Assembly: GCA_902773435.1 (NCBI GenBank)
Contig: CACYEN010000131.1
Location: 19,398 to 83,397, forward strand
From: an uncultured Lachnospiraceae bacterium
GTDB taxonomy: Bacteria > Bacillota > Clostridia > Lachnospirales > Lachnospiraceae
DNA: 64,000 nt
Reading direction: 5' to 3'
Shown: positions 1 to 8,438 of the stretch, one piece after another
How positions within the stretch are numbered: position 1 is the first letter of the stretch
Layout: the number at the start of each line of letters is the position of its first letter
The notes under the pieces: generated by a model
Databases searched by the model: none
What the model saw: the letters and a program-made list of their open reading frames with translations, nothing else
Told to the model about the DNA's origin: nothing
Made by a program: the position numbers and the translations under genes

Positions 1-84
1 AATCTCGAAATTCCCGATCTGAAATCCTTTCGGCACATGCTGAAGGCGAATGCCGAGATGAGGAAACATTATTCTGTAATCCAT
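1..84 (-). CDS. lgt: Prolipoprotein diacylglyceryl transferase, N-terminal fragment (runs off left edge)
   Basis: An ATG at 84 opens a frame that stays open to base 1, giving 28 residues. The segment FPHLGIRLQHVPKGFQ resembles, from memory, the N-terminus of clostridial Lgt, the membrane enzyme that moves diacylglycerol from phosphatidylglycerol onto the lipobox cysteine of prolipoproteins. A weak GGGGA ribosome site lies about nine bases upstream. The gene follows ychF on the same strand, an adjacency I recall from related Clostridia. Only the first tenth of the protein is visible and no catalytic residue can be seen, so the name is an inference from a short N-terminus plus context. Confidence 0.55.
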   Translation of the reverse strand, partial: MDYRIMFPHLGIRLQHVPKGFQIGNFEI

Positions 85-99
85 GTCGAAACATCCCCG

Positions 100-133
100 A
101 AAAAACGTGATCCCGCGCGAGGGCGGGATCACG
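100..133 (-). terminator. Terminator-like hairpin between ychF and lgt
   Basis: An 11-bp perfect stem (arms 106-116 and 123-133, GC-rich, 6-base loop) is followed on the minus strand by six T residues. It lies 23 bases after the ychF stop. Its T-run ends only 15 bases before the putative lgt start codon, leaving no room for a separate lgt promoter. It may therefore act as an attenuator rather than an absolute stop. Confidence 0.8.
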
Positions 134-156
134 GGTCATGCCATAAAGCTGCGATA

Positions 157-1260
157 TCAGACGTTGAAGCGGAACAGGATCACGTCGCCGTCCCGGACGA
201 CATAGTCCTTTCCCTCCATCCGGACGAGTCCCTTCTCCCTGGCCGCCGCGTAGGAGCCGGCGTCGAGGAGCTGACGGTAGTTGATCACCTCGGCCTTGAT
301 GAAGCCGCGCTCGAAATCAGAGTGGATCTTTCCGGCCGCCTTCGGCGCCTTGCAGCCGATAGGGATCGTCCAGGCGCGCGTCTCGTCCTCCCCGGTCGTC
401 AGGTAGCTCTGCAGGCCGAGTATGTGGTAACTGGCGGCGATCAGCTTCTCGAGGCCCGACTTCGTGATGCCGAGGTCGGCGAAGAACTCCGCCTTCTCCT
501 CGTCGCTGAGTTCGGAGATCTCCTGTTCGATCTCGGCCGAGATCACGAAGACCTCCGAGCCGCTCTCCTTCGCGATCTCCCGGACCGCCGCCACATAGTC
601 GTTGGACGCCCCGTCGTCCGCGAGATCCTCGTCCGCGACATTGGCGGCGTAGATCACCGGCTTGTCCGTGAGAAGGTCGAGGCTATTCCTGAACGCCTCG
701 TCCTCCTCATTGTCAAGCTCAAGCGTGATGCAGGGATTGCCGTCCTCCAGCCAGGCGTGGATCTTCTTCAGCAGGTCGTATTCCCGCTTCGCGTTCCTGT
801 CCGCACCGGATTTCGCCGAGCGCGCCGTCTTCGCGATCCTCCGGTCGAGAACCTCGAGATCCGCGAAGAGCAGCTCAAGATTGATTGTCTCGATGTCGCG
901 CCTCGGGTCGACCGAGCCGTCGACGTGGATGACGTTCGCGTCGTCAAAGCAGCGGACGACGTGGACGATCGCGTCGCACTCACGGATATTCGCGAGGAAC
1001 TGGTTGCCCAGCCCCTCCCCTTTGGATGCCCCCTTCACAAGTCCCGCGATATCGACGAACTCGATCACAGCCGGCGTCACCTTCTTCGAGCGGCTGAAAT
1101 CTCCGAGCAGCTTCAGGCGGTCGTCCGGGACCGCGACTATCCCGATGTTCGGGTCAATAGTGCAGAACGGGTAATTGGCGGATTCCGCCCCGGCCTTCGT
1201 GAGGGAATTGAACAGTGTGCTCTTGCCTACATTAGGAAGGCCGACGATACCCAGTTTCAT
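157..1260 (-). CDS. ychF: Ribosome-associated P-loop ATPase YchF (OLA1 family)
   Basis: The 367-residue length is typical of YchF/OLA1, an Obg-related P-loop protein that prefers ATP over GTP, binds ribosomes and influences stress responses. The Walker A motif GLPNVGKST is at residues 7-15. The position of the usual NKxD guanine motif holds NVAD, which fits ATP preference. The C-terminal 85 residues match the TGS-like domain ending in DGDVILFRFNV. A good AAGGAG site precedes the ATG. It is probably the last gene of the long murE-led run and is followed by a strong hairpin. Its coupling to lyxose isomerase (129-base gap) is looser than elsewhere in the run, so a private promoter is possible, though I see none. 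Confidence 0.95.
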   Translation of the reverse strand: MKLGIVGLPNVGKSTLFNSLTKAGAESANYPFCTIDPNIGIVAVPDDRLKLLGDFSRSKKVTPAVIEFVDIAGLVKGASKGEGLGNQFLANIRECDAIVHVVRCFDDANVIHVDGSVDPRRDIETINLELLFADLEVLDRRIAKTARSAKSGADRNAKREYDLLKKIHAWLEDGNPCITLELDNEEDEAFRNSLDLLTDKPVIYAANVADEDLADDGASNDYVAAVREIAKESGSEVFVISAEIEQEISELSDEEKAEFFADLGITKSGLEKLIAASYHILGLQSYLTTGEDETRAWTIPIGCKAPKAAGKIHSDFERGFIKAEVINYRQLLDAGSYAAAREKGLVRMEGKDYVVRDGDVILFRFNV

Positions 1261-1389
1261 ATTGTATTCTCCTTGTCATTTACTCTCCGGACATTCCTGC
1301 CGGCCGTTTCGTCCGGAAGCACGGCACTCACCGGAGCGGACCCAGGCCGCCCGCGCGGTTCATCCCTGAACGGCGATACCGCCCGCGTC

Positions 1390-2061
1390 TCACTCCATGA
1401 CGTATCCGCCGCACAGCAGATGGCGGACCGGCTCATCCTCGTCGATCGTGAGATGCATCTCCTTCGTGAAGTGATTGTCGGCCGCGTCGTCGTTGACCTT
1501 GGAGACCTCGCCGACGATCACATCCCCGCCCTCGGCGTAGAAGAGATGATAGACGTAGGGGGTCAGCGTAATGCTGTTCCCGTTCGTCACCTTGATGACT
1601 CCGCCCGCGGGAACCGTGACGGCAATTCCGTCGCAGTAGAGATGGACGTCGGACTTCTCGTCGACCTTGTAGCCGTCCTCTTTGCTTGTGGAATTCCAGA
1701 CCTGTACGCAGAGCGTGCCGCCGGCGCGGTTGATGATGTCCTCTGTCTTCTCATAGTGGAAATGACAAGGCAGGATCTGCCCGTCCTTCATGGCGATCAT
1801 CTTCTCGCAGTACGGACGGCCCGGGTCTTCAAGGCTGCCGTTCCTCATCGTGAAGAGGACAGCGCCGATCTTGTCGAAATTCCCGCTCGCGTAATCCGTC
1901 ACGTCCCAGCCGAGGCCGACTTCGCGCATACGCCCGGTCTCGGCTTCTTTTGCAGCCCACTCCTCCGGTGTCCAGAAGGCAAAACCCGGAAGGTTGAAGT
2001 TCTCTTTTTTGCAGAGATCCATCGCCCACTCGATACTTGAATTGACCAAAGAACGTTTCAT
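1390..2061 (-). CDS. D-lyxose/D-mannose ketol-isomerase (cupin family)
   Basis: This 223-residue protein matches the D-lyxose ketol-isomerase family, metal-dependent cupins that interconvert D-lyxose and D-xylulose and often D-mannose and D-fructose. Candidate metal ligands are His100, His102 and Glu107 in CHFHYEKTED and His172 in YVYHLFY, the pattern expected of the family. AAAGGAGG lies 9 bases before the ATG. It sits between thiN and ychF, inside an otherwise housekeeping run. Rpe two genes upstream handles pentulose phosphates, which offers a loose metabolic link, but no sugar transporter or kinase is nearby. The true substrate cannot be settled from sequence. Confidence 0.85.
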   Translation of the reverse strand: MKRSLVNSSIEWAMDLCKKENFNLPGFAFWTPEEWAAKEAETGRMREVGLGWDVTDYASGNFDKIGAVLFTMRNGSLEDPGRPYCEKMIAMKDGQILPCHFHYEKTEDIINRAGGTLCVQVWNSTSKEDGYKVDEKSDVHLYCDGIAVTVPAGGVIKVTNGNSITLTPYVYHLFYAEGGDVIVGEVSKVNDDAADNHFTKEMHLTIDEDEPVRHLLCGGYVME

Positions 2062-2113
2062 GACTTGTCTCCTCCTTTATATCTTTGAAAATACTTCTGT
2101 GATTCATCCGTAC

Positions 2114-2764
2114 TCAATCATCAGACAGGACCACGATCAGGGTCCCGGCAGTGAACGTGACCTCCGCCGTCTCCGCGGCGATCTCATTGCTGATGCCGAG
2201 GGACGCGTGCGCCGATGTGAGGATTGCGCCGTCCGCGGCGTACCGGAATCCCCGGAGAACAACGCCCTCCACCGGTCCGTCGAGCGGAAGCAGCGACACA
2301 TATCTCCCGGCCGTCTCCTCTTTTCTCAGTGTAAACGGCCGGTCGGCGAGAAAGATCTCGTTCTTTTCGTCGATCAGCCTCGCGGGAATTCCGGCTTCAA
2401 GCGGGATGCGCAGATCCAGGACATTGGCGAGAAAGTGGTCCAGCCTTCCCCCGCATCCCCCGAGAAAATCGATCTCCGAGCTTCCGATCCTGACCGCGGC
2501 GCGGAGCGCGGATTCCGCATCGGAGAAGTCCTTCTCGCAGGGATAGGTCTCGACCGGGATCCCCCTCCCCTTCAGTTCATCGAGCGCCGCCCTGTCCGCC
2601 AGGCTGTCGTAGTCGCCCACCACGAGGTCAGGCCAAAGGCCGGCCTCCAGCATGACGTCGAGGCCCGAGTCCGCCGCGATCAGGAAATCGCTGTCCCTCC
2701 GGGCCGCGAACCCTGCGAGGAAAGCCGGGGAAAGATCCCCTCCTCCCGCAATCAGCGTCTTCAT
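2114..2764 (-). CDS. thiN: Thiamine pyrophosphokinase
   Basis: This 216-residue cytosolic enzyme transfers pyrophosphate from ATP to thiamine to make the cofactor TPP. The family signature VVGDYDSL lies near residue 50, followed by the EKDFSDAE segment and GGCGGRLDH around residue 100, all active-site elements of the Tpk fold. The ATG overlaps the rpe stop by four bases (ATGA), so translation is probably coupled. Location after rsgA and rpe is the standard Firmicutes arrangement. No TPP riboswitch is visible upstream, as expected for a gene inside an operon. Confidence 0.95.
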   Translation of the reverse strand: MKTLIAGGGDLSPAFLAGFAARRDSDFLIAADSGLDVMLEAGLWPDLVVGDYDSLADRAALDELKGRGIPVETYPCEKDFSDAESALRAAVRIGSSEIDFLGGCGGRLDHFLANVLDLRIPLEAGIPARLIDEKNEIFLADRPFTLRKEETAGRYVSLLPLDGPVEGVVLRGFRYAADGAILTSAHASLGISNEIAAETAEVTFTAGTLIVVLSDD

Positions 2765-3426
2765 TTCTCCCTGGCCCGGAATATATCCATGAACGCCTTC
2801 GCATTACCCCGGATATCTCCCCTGAACACGGAACTCCCTCCGACGATGACGTTGGCGCCGGCGTCCAGCACCTCGTGGACGTTCTCCCTGTAGATGCCGC
2901 CGTCCACCTGGATGTTGAGATCGAGGCCCAGCTTCTCCGCTTCCTCCCTGATCCTCGTGATCTTGGGGAGCGTGTCCTGACGGAGTTTCTGGCCTCCGAA
3001 ACCGGGCTCGACGGTCATGACGAGAACCATATCCACCTGCCCGAGGTAAGGGAGGATGTCCTCCACAGGTGTCCCGGGCTTCAGCGAGATGCCGACATCC
3101 TTCCCGCAGCCCCTGATCTCGCTGATCACGGCGCCCGGGTCCGGAGCCGCCTCGACGTGGAACGTGATGCCGTCCGCGCCGGCATCGGAGAAAACCTTGA
3201 TATACCTGATGGGATCGGTGATCATGAGATGGACGTCAAAGTAGAGATCAAGATGCTTTCTCAGAGTTTCGACGACGGGGACGCCGATCGACAGATTCGG
3301 GACGAACACGCCGTCCATCACGTCGACATGGAGCCACTCAGCCCCTCCGTCCCTCGCCTCCTCGATTTCCCGGCCGAGATTCCAGTAATCCGACGCGAGA
3401 ATTGACGGTGACAGAATCTTTTTCAC
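2761..3426 (-). CDS. rpe: Ribulose-phosphate 3-epimerase
   Basis: The 221-residue TIM-barrel enzyme interconverts D-ribulose 5-phosphate and D-xylulose 5-phosphate in the pentose phosphate pathway. Recognisable elements are ILASDYWNLG near the N-terminus, HVDVMDGVFVPNLS (catalytic Asp and metal ligands), DVHLMI, VEPGFGGQK and QVDGGI, which binds the phosphate. The start is GTG at 3426, with a strong AAGGAGG seven bases upstream. It overlaps the rsgA stop by four bases. An ATG start would lose the conserved N-terminus, which supports the GTG choice. Confidence 0.96.
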   Translation of the reverse strand: MKKILSPSILASDYWNLGREIEEARDGGAEWLHVDVMDGVFVPNLSIGVPVVETLRKHLDLYFDVHLMITDPIRYIKVFSDAGADGITFHVEAAPDPGAVISEIRGCGKDVGISLKPGTPVEDILPYLGQVDMVLVMTVEPGFGGQKLRQDTLPKITRIREEAEKLGLDLNIQVDGGIYRENVHEVLDAGANVIVGGSSVFRGDIRGNAKAFMDIFRAREK

Positions 3427-4310
3427 AGATATTTCCTCCTTTCCGCCTCCTTCAGCTCTTCGTAGAGCTGCACATAGTTCTCATACCTCAGCCGGCTGAT
3501 CCTTCCGTCCGCAGCCGCCTCCTTGACGGCGCAGTCCGGCTCGCCGACGTGGACACATCCCTGAAAGCGGCACATCCCGTCGTAAGGCCTGAATTCCCCG
3601 TAGTAGTCTCCGAGCTCCTCCTTGGGAAGCGCCGCGGTGTCAAGCGCCGAAAACCCGGGCGTATCGCAAAGAAATGTCCCCTCCCCGAGATCGAGAAGCT
3701 GCGAGTGCCGGGTCGTGTTCTTCCCTCTCGCGAGCTTTCTGGAAATCTCCCCTGTCTCCATCATCACGCGGCCCGACAGGGCATTTGTGAGGGAAGATTT
3801 TCCGACTCCCGAGGGGCCGGCCAGAACCGTCGTCTTCCCGGCGAGACGGGCGCGCAGGTCTTCGAGACCGAGGCCCGTCCTGACGCTGATAAAATCGACC
3901 GGATATCCGCAACCCCCGTAATCCGCCAGGATCCGGTCAGCCTCCTTCTCCCGCGCCGCGTCCGCCTTGTTGAAGCAGATCAGGCAGGGGACCCCCGCGG
4001 TCTCCGCGGAGAGCAGGAACCGGTCGAGAAGCAGAAAGTTCGGATTCGGGTCCCTGAACGCCATGAGTATCAGAACCTGGTCGATGTTGGCGACTTCCGG
4101 GCGCCTGAGCTCATTCCTTCTCCGGAGGATCGAGATGACGTTCCCCTCCCTGTCCCCCTCGTGCGTGACCTCCATCTCCGCGTCGTCCCCGACGAGGGGC
4201 TTCACGCCGTTCTTCCTGAAGATGCCTCTTGCCCTGCATTTATAAATACCGGATTCCACTGCGTCCACGTAGTAGAATCCGGCAATCGCTTTCACTATCT
4301 TTCCCTGCAT
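3423..4310 (-). CDS. rsgA: Ribosome small-subunit GTPase RsgA (YjeQ)
   Basis: RsgA is a circularly permuted GTPase that checks late 30S ribosome assembly. The 295-residue protein has an N-terminal OB-fold, then the permuted order G4 (CFNKADA), G1 (GPSGVGKSS) and G3 (DTPGF). A C-terminal zinc knuckle follows, with cysteines and histidine in CRFQGCVHVGEPDC. It lies three bases after the prkC stop and overlaps rpe by four bases. The prkC-rsgA pairing is conserved in Firmicutes, where PrkC-type kinases are reported to phosphorylate this GTPase. Confidence 0.96.
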   Translation of the reverse strand: MQGKIVKAIAGFYYVDAVESGIYKCRARGIFRKNGVKPLVGDDAEMEVTHEGDREGNVISILRRRNELRRPEVANIDQVLILMAFRDPNPNFLLLDRFLLSAETAGVPCLICFNKADAAREKEADRILADYGGCGYPVDFISVRTGLGLEDLRARLAGKTTVLAGPSGVGKSSLTNALSGRVMMETGEISRKLARGKNTTRHSQLLDLGEGTFLCDTPGFSALDTAALPKEELGDYYGEFRPYDGMCRFQGCVHVGEPDCAVKEAAADGRISRLRYENYVQLYEELKEAERRKYL

Positions 4311-4313
4311 CCG

Positions 4314-6614
4314 TCAGCCTTCCGCAAATGACACCGGCCAGGCGGCAAGCGCGATATACTCCTCGTCGGCGGACTTCTCATAGAGATAGACCTGGCCTTC
4401 AGCCACACCGGGCTCTCCGGTCACCTGGAGCGTGTACGGGAACGCGAGCGACGTGCTGCTCTCCTCGATCAGCGTCTCCTTGTCCTGTCCTCCCACATTC
4501 TGAACCAGCATCAGCCTGTAGGGTCCGCCCGCGTAGTTCTCGGGCTGAAGCAGGCTCGCGACCGCAACCCAGTCGGACGCCGCCTCCCCGGAAGCTTCCG
4601 CCTCGGAGCCCGTATCCGTCGTAATCGGAACAGTCTGCTCCGGAATCGCCGGTTCTTCACTGCTCTCGGACTCCTCCTTCGGAGCCTCCGTCGGCGCCGG
4701 CGCCGAGCCCGGGGTCTGGGACCCGGCCTTCTCGGCTCTCTTCGCCTCCTGCTCCGCATAGAGTTCCGCGTTGTTGACAGTCAGCGTAATATCCGTTCCC
4801 ATCGGGACGGAGGTGTTCGCCTCCACCGTCTGGCTCATGATCACATCAGTCCCGAATTCCTCGGAGGAGCCGTAGTCGAGCGATACGATGAGACCGCTCT
4901 GTCTCGCGTCCTCGTAGGCGGAGTCGAGACTCCATCCGACATAGTCGGAGATCCTCACCGTGCCGGCGTCCGCGGATCCGCGGCTGACCGTGAGAAGGAC
5001 CTCGGAGTCGACCGTGACGAGCTCGCCTTCCGCGGGCGTCACGGAGAGGACGGTTCCGACCGATGAGCTCTCAGAGGCTTCCTTCTCCACCCTCACGTTG
5101 GTAAAACCGGCTGCCTCGAGGGCTTCCTTCGCGGCACCGATCTGTCCGCCGGTCACGGTCGGAATCGCGTGCGTCTCAGGACCGCTGCTCTTGAAATAGC
5201 TGATCGTCGAGTTCCGCTCGACCTGCGTGCCCTGGGCCGGATCCTGTTCGATGATCGTTCCCTCGGCCTGGTCGGAGAATTTCTCACCCGCGAACTTGAT
5301 GCCGAGTCCCTTGTCCCTCGCGATCTTCTGGGCGTCGGATTCCGTCATGCCGAGGATGCTCGGCACGGAGACCGTCGTCACGATCTGGCTCGCGCCCGAC
5401 TCCTCCGAGGGAGTTCCGCTCTCGGTCACCTCCGCGGAGGACGTGACGGACGGCTGCGGATTACCGGAATTTCTCGAATTGCCGACGAGGCCGGCGGCCT
5501 TCGCGATAAAGAAGATCAGCACGAAGATGATGAGTCCGCAGACGATAAAGCTTCCGATCGTCACGGCCTTCTCGAGCCCGGAGCTCTCATCGGATCCGTC
5601 GTCGTCATTCTCGTCGTCATTCTCCTGGGACTCGTCGCGTCCTCTCCTTGCCGCCTCGATCGATGTAAATGTCTGCGCGGCGGGAGGCATGGTGCCGGAC
5701 TTTCCGGCGCTCTTGATCTCCTGCTGCTCCTTCTTCGTCAGGAGGACTGTCGGCGCGTGGTCGGAGAGCGGCGCAAGCTGGACGAAATTGCCCTGCGGCT
5801 CCATGAGGGACCGCTTCAGGTCCGTGATCACGTCGTTCATCGACTGGTACCGGCGGTCGACGCTCTTCTGCGTGCACTTGTAGATGATCTGCTCGAGGGC
5901 GTGGGGAAGATCCGGCGTATACTTCGTCGGCGGCTCCATCTCGTCCTGGAGGTGCTTGATCGCGATGGCGACCGTGGTCTCCCCGTCGAACGGAACCCTT
6001 CCCGTGACCATCTCGTAGAGGGAGATGCCCAGCGAATAGATGTCGGATCTGGAGTCCGAGTAGCCTCCCCGGACCTGCTCCGGCGAACTGTAGTGCACCG
6101 ATCCCATCGCGTTGGCGCTGATCGTGTTCGAAGACGCCGCACGCGCGATGCCGAAATCCGTCACCTTCACCTTTCCGTCAGTGGAAATGATGATATTCTG
6201 GGGTTTGACGTCGCGGTGGACGATTCCCTGGTCGTGCGCTGCGGCGAGTCCCATACAGACCTGGATGGCGATACTCGTCGCCTCCCGGACGGACAGCTTG
6301 CCCTTCTTCTCTATGTACTCCTTGAGGGTGATGCCCTCGACGAGCTCCATGACGATGTAGTAGTTCCCCTGATCCTCACCGACATCGTAGACGTTGACGA
6401 TATTGGGATTCGCGAGTCCGGCTGCCGCCTGGGCCTCGCGCCTGAATTTCGAGACGAATGTGCTGTCCCCCTGGAACTCAGGCTTCATCACCTTGACGGC
6501 CACATAGCGGTTAAGCTTGTGGTCCATGGCTTTATAGACATCCGCCATGCCGCCGGAGCCGATCCTTCCGACGATCTCATAACGATTCGCTAACATTACT
6601 CCCGCTTTTAACAT
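4314..6614 (-). CDS. prkC: PASTA-domain Ser/Thr protein kinase PrkC/PknB
   Basis: A membrane kinase that senses muropeptides or lipid II and phosphorylates cell-wall and translation proteins. I start it at the ATG at 6614 (766 residues), two bases after the stp stop and preceded by GAGGTG. The longer frame adds ten residues inside stp. The cytosolic kinase spans about residues 10-270, with GSGGMADVY, Lys41, HRDVKPQN (Asp135) and DFGIA. An acidic juxtamembrane stretch (about 325-345) precedes one membrane helix (352-374). Three PASTA repeats lie at about 416-476, 483-545 and 553-614. A Glu/Ser/Pro-rich linker then leads to a beta-rich C-terminal domain of about 90 residues, which many PrkC proteins lack. 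Confidence 0.96.
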   Translation of the reverse strand: MLKAGVMLANRYEIVGRIGSGGMADVYKAMDHKLNRYVAVKVMKPEFQGDSTFVSKFRREAQAAAGLANPNIVNVYDVGEDQGNYYIVMELVEGITLKEYIEKKGKLSVREATSIAIQVCMGLAAAHDQGIVHRDVKPQNIIISTDGKVKVTDFGIARAASSNTISANAMGSVHYSSPEQVRGGYSDSRSDIYSLGISLYEMVTGRVPFDGETTVAIAIKHLQDEMEPPTKYTPDLPHALEQIIYKCTQKSVDRRYQSMNDVITDLKRSLMEPQGNFVQLAPLSDHAPTVLLTKKEQQEIKSAGKSGTMPPAAQTFTSIEAARRGRDESQENDDENDDDGSDESSGLEKAVTIGSFIVCGLIIFVLIFFIAKAAGLVGNSRNSGNPQPSVTSSAEVTESGTPSEESGASQIVTTVSVPSILGMTESDAQKIARDKGLGIKFAGEKFSDQAEGTIIEQDPAQGTQVERNSTISYFKSSGPETHAIPTVTGGQIGAAKEALEAAGFTNVRVEKEASESSSVGTVLSVTPAEGELVTVDSEVLLTVSRGSADAGTVRISDYVGWSLDSAYEDARQSGLIVSLDYGSSEEFGTDVIMSQTVEANTSVPMGTDITLTVNNAELYAEQEAKRAEKAGSQTPGSAPAPTEAPKEESESSEEPAIPEQTVPITTDTGSEAEASGEAASDWVAVASLLQPENYAGGPYRLMLVQNVGGQDKETLIEESSTSLAFPYTLQVTGEPGVAEGQVYLYEKSADEEYIALAAWPVSFAEG

Positions 6615-6615
6615 A

Positions 6616-7350
6616 TCACACCTCATCCGCATCGGGCGCCGCAAGAATCACCGCGATGTTATCCTTTCCGCCGTTGTTGTTCGCTTCCTCAATAAGCGCT
6701 TCAACCTTCGATTCCAGATTCACGGATCTCGAAAGGACTTTTCTGATGCCTTCATCATCAACCATATTGGTAAGTCCGTCCGAGCACATCAGAATCATGG
6801 AATCCGGCGGCAGCTGGTAGTCGAAGAAGTCAACCTCCAGTTCGTCGGCTGCTCCGACCGCTCTTGTGATGTAGTGCCTCTTGGGATGAACGCGGGCATC
6901 CTCTTCCGTGATTTCCCCGAGCCTGACCATCTCCTCCACGAGTGAATGGTCCCTCGTGACCTGCCTCAGCGAGCCGTCAAAAAGATACAGGCGGCTGTCA
7001 CCCACATTCGCCGTGTACGCGTACTGGCCGACGACGGTCGTGACGACGATGGTCGTCCCCATACCGTACATCTCCTCGTGTTCACCGGCTTCGCGGATGA
7101 TGCCGCTGTTGGCCAGCCTGATCGCCTCGTCGATGAGTTTAACCGGGTTCTTCTCCCTGCTCTCCGCGATGAATTCCCTCACTGTGTTGACCGCGTACCT
7201 CGACGCGAAGTCGCCCGCGTTGTGGCCCCCCATGCCATCAGCGACTATATACAGATTCGGGAGATTTCCGACAGGACTGTCGGAAGCGAATATGCTGTCC
7301 TGATTGATTTTTCTTTTTTGACCTACGTCTGTGGCCGAGAAAGATCTCAT
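6616..7350 (-). CDS. stp: PP2C-type protein phosphatase Stp/PrpC
   Basis: This 244-residue metal-dependent phosphatase removes phosphate from PrkC and its substrates. Family motifs are visible: TDVGQKRKINQDS near the N-terminus, VADGMGGHNAG (metal-binding Asp and Gly), GDSRLYL, DHSLVEEM, CSDGLTNMV and GGKDNIAVI. It overlaps rlmN by four bases at its start and ends two bases before prkC. The cognate phosphatase and kinase should therefore be made together. Confidence 0.97.
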   Translation of the reverse strand: MRSFSATDVGQKRKINQDSIFASDSPVGNLPNLYIVADGMGGHNAGDFASRYAVNTVREFIAESREKNPVKLIDEAIRLANSGIIREAGEHEEMYGMGTTIVVTTVVGQYAYTANVGDSRLYLFDGSLRQVTRDHSLVEEMVRLGEITEEDARVHPKRHYITRAVGAADELEVDFFDYQLPPDSMILMCSDGLTNMVDDEGIRKVLSRSVNLESKVEALIEEANNNGGKDNIAVILAAPDADEV

Positions 7351-8438
7351 AATCTACTATCCATTTCCGTGCAGCGTTTTCTCAGCTGCCCGCAGGCACC
7401 GTCAATATCTCTGCCCATTTCTCTTCTAATAGTAACATGAATTCCATGATTTTCAAGTTTTTTCTTGAACGCGGAGGCCCCCGCGGAGGTCGGTTCCCTG
7501 AACCCCGTTTCAGTCACGGGATTCACCGGAATCAGATTGACCAGCGCGTTGTATCCCCTGAGCAGGGAGGCGAGCTCTTCGGCCTCCTCCGCGCCGTCGT
7601 TGACCCCCCGGATCAGGCTGTACTCAAACGTGAGCCTGCGCCTTCCCGCGCTGTAGTAGTCGCGAAGGGCATCCATGATCTCGGCGAGGGCATACTTCCT
7701 CGCAACCGGCATCAGGGTCCGGCGCAGGCTGTCCGTCGGGGCGTGCAGCGAGAGCGCCAGATTGATCATCAGGTGTTCGTCCTTCAGTCTCCGGATCCCG
7801 GGGACCAGGCCGCAGGTGGACAGCGTGATGTTCCGCTCGCTGATGTTGAGCCCGTCGGGGCCGGAGATCATCCTGATGAACCGGACCGAGCTGTCGTAGT
7901 TGTCGAGCGGCTCCCCGGTCCCCATCATGACGATGTTCGACACCCTGCTGCCGGTGTCGCGCTCGATCGCGTAGACCTGCAGAAGCATCTCGCCGGCCGT
8001 CAGGTTCCTCGTCAGGCCGAGCAGCGTGGACGCGCAGAACGAACAGCCCATCCTGCAGCCGACCTGTGTGGAGACGCAGACGCTGTTGCCGTGGTGATAG
8101 GGCATGAAGACGCTCTCGACGTAGTTTCCGTCTCCAAGCCGGAAGAGGTACTTTCTCGTGCCGTCCGCCGCGGAGACCTGCCTCTCCCTTATGACCGGCG
8201 GGTCAAAGGAAACCGCGGCTGCCAGACGTTCCTTCAGCCGCCGCGGTACATTCGTCATCTCATCATAGGTGTATGCCCGCTTCCTGTGGATCCATTCGTA
8301 AAGCTGTCCGGCCCTGTAGGCCGGCTCCCCGAGCTCCCTGACCAGGTCCTCAAGCTCCGGTTTCGTAAATGACCGGAGATCCGGCAGCCTGTCTTTCGCG
8401 GCTTCTCCGCCGCTCCCCGCACCGCCCGTCTCCGTCAT
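7347..8438 (-). CDS. rlmN: Dual-specificity 23S rRNA/tRNA adenine-C2 methyltransferase RlmN
   Basis: A radical-SAM enzyme that methylates A2503 of 23S rRNA and A37 of some tRNAs. I place the start at the ATG at 8438 (363 residues), which overlaps the rsmB stop as ATGA; the longer frame runs back inside rsmB. The cluster ligands are Cys128, Cys132 and Cys135 in CRMGCSFC. GTGEPLDNYD follows, and Cys349 in GACGQL near the C-terminus is the likely methyl-carrying cysteine. The first 20 residues are Gly/Glu-rich and look disordered. Confidence 0.96.
   Translation of the reverse strand: MTETGGAGSGGEAAKDRLPDLRSFTKPELEDLVRELGEPAYRAGQLYEWIHRKRAYTYDEMTNVPRRLKERLAAAVSFDPPVIRERQVSAADGTRKYLFRLGDGNYVESVFMPYHHGNSVCVSTQVGCRMGCSFCASTLLGLTRNLTAGEMLLQVYAIERDTGSRVSNIVMMGTGEPLDNYDSSVRFIRMISGPDGLNISERNITLSTCGLVPGIRRLKDEHLMINLALSLHAPTDSLRRTLMPVARKYALAEIMDALRDYYSAGRRRLTFEYSLIRGVNDGAEEAEELASLLRGYNALVNLIPVNPVTETGFREPTSAGASAFKKKLENHGIHVTIRREMGRDIDGACGQLRKRCTEMDSRL

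Noticed and set aside
37-2040. Long plus-strand open frame across ychF and lyxose isomerase
   Set aside because: It is antisense to two clear genes, has no recognisable domain and reflects the GC-rich third positions of the real genes. The same applies to long opposite-strand frames at 11568-13517, 17965-20394, 40789-43395 and 43467-45965.
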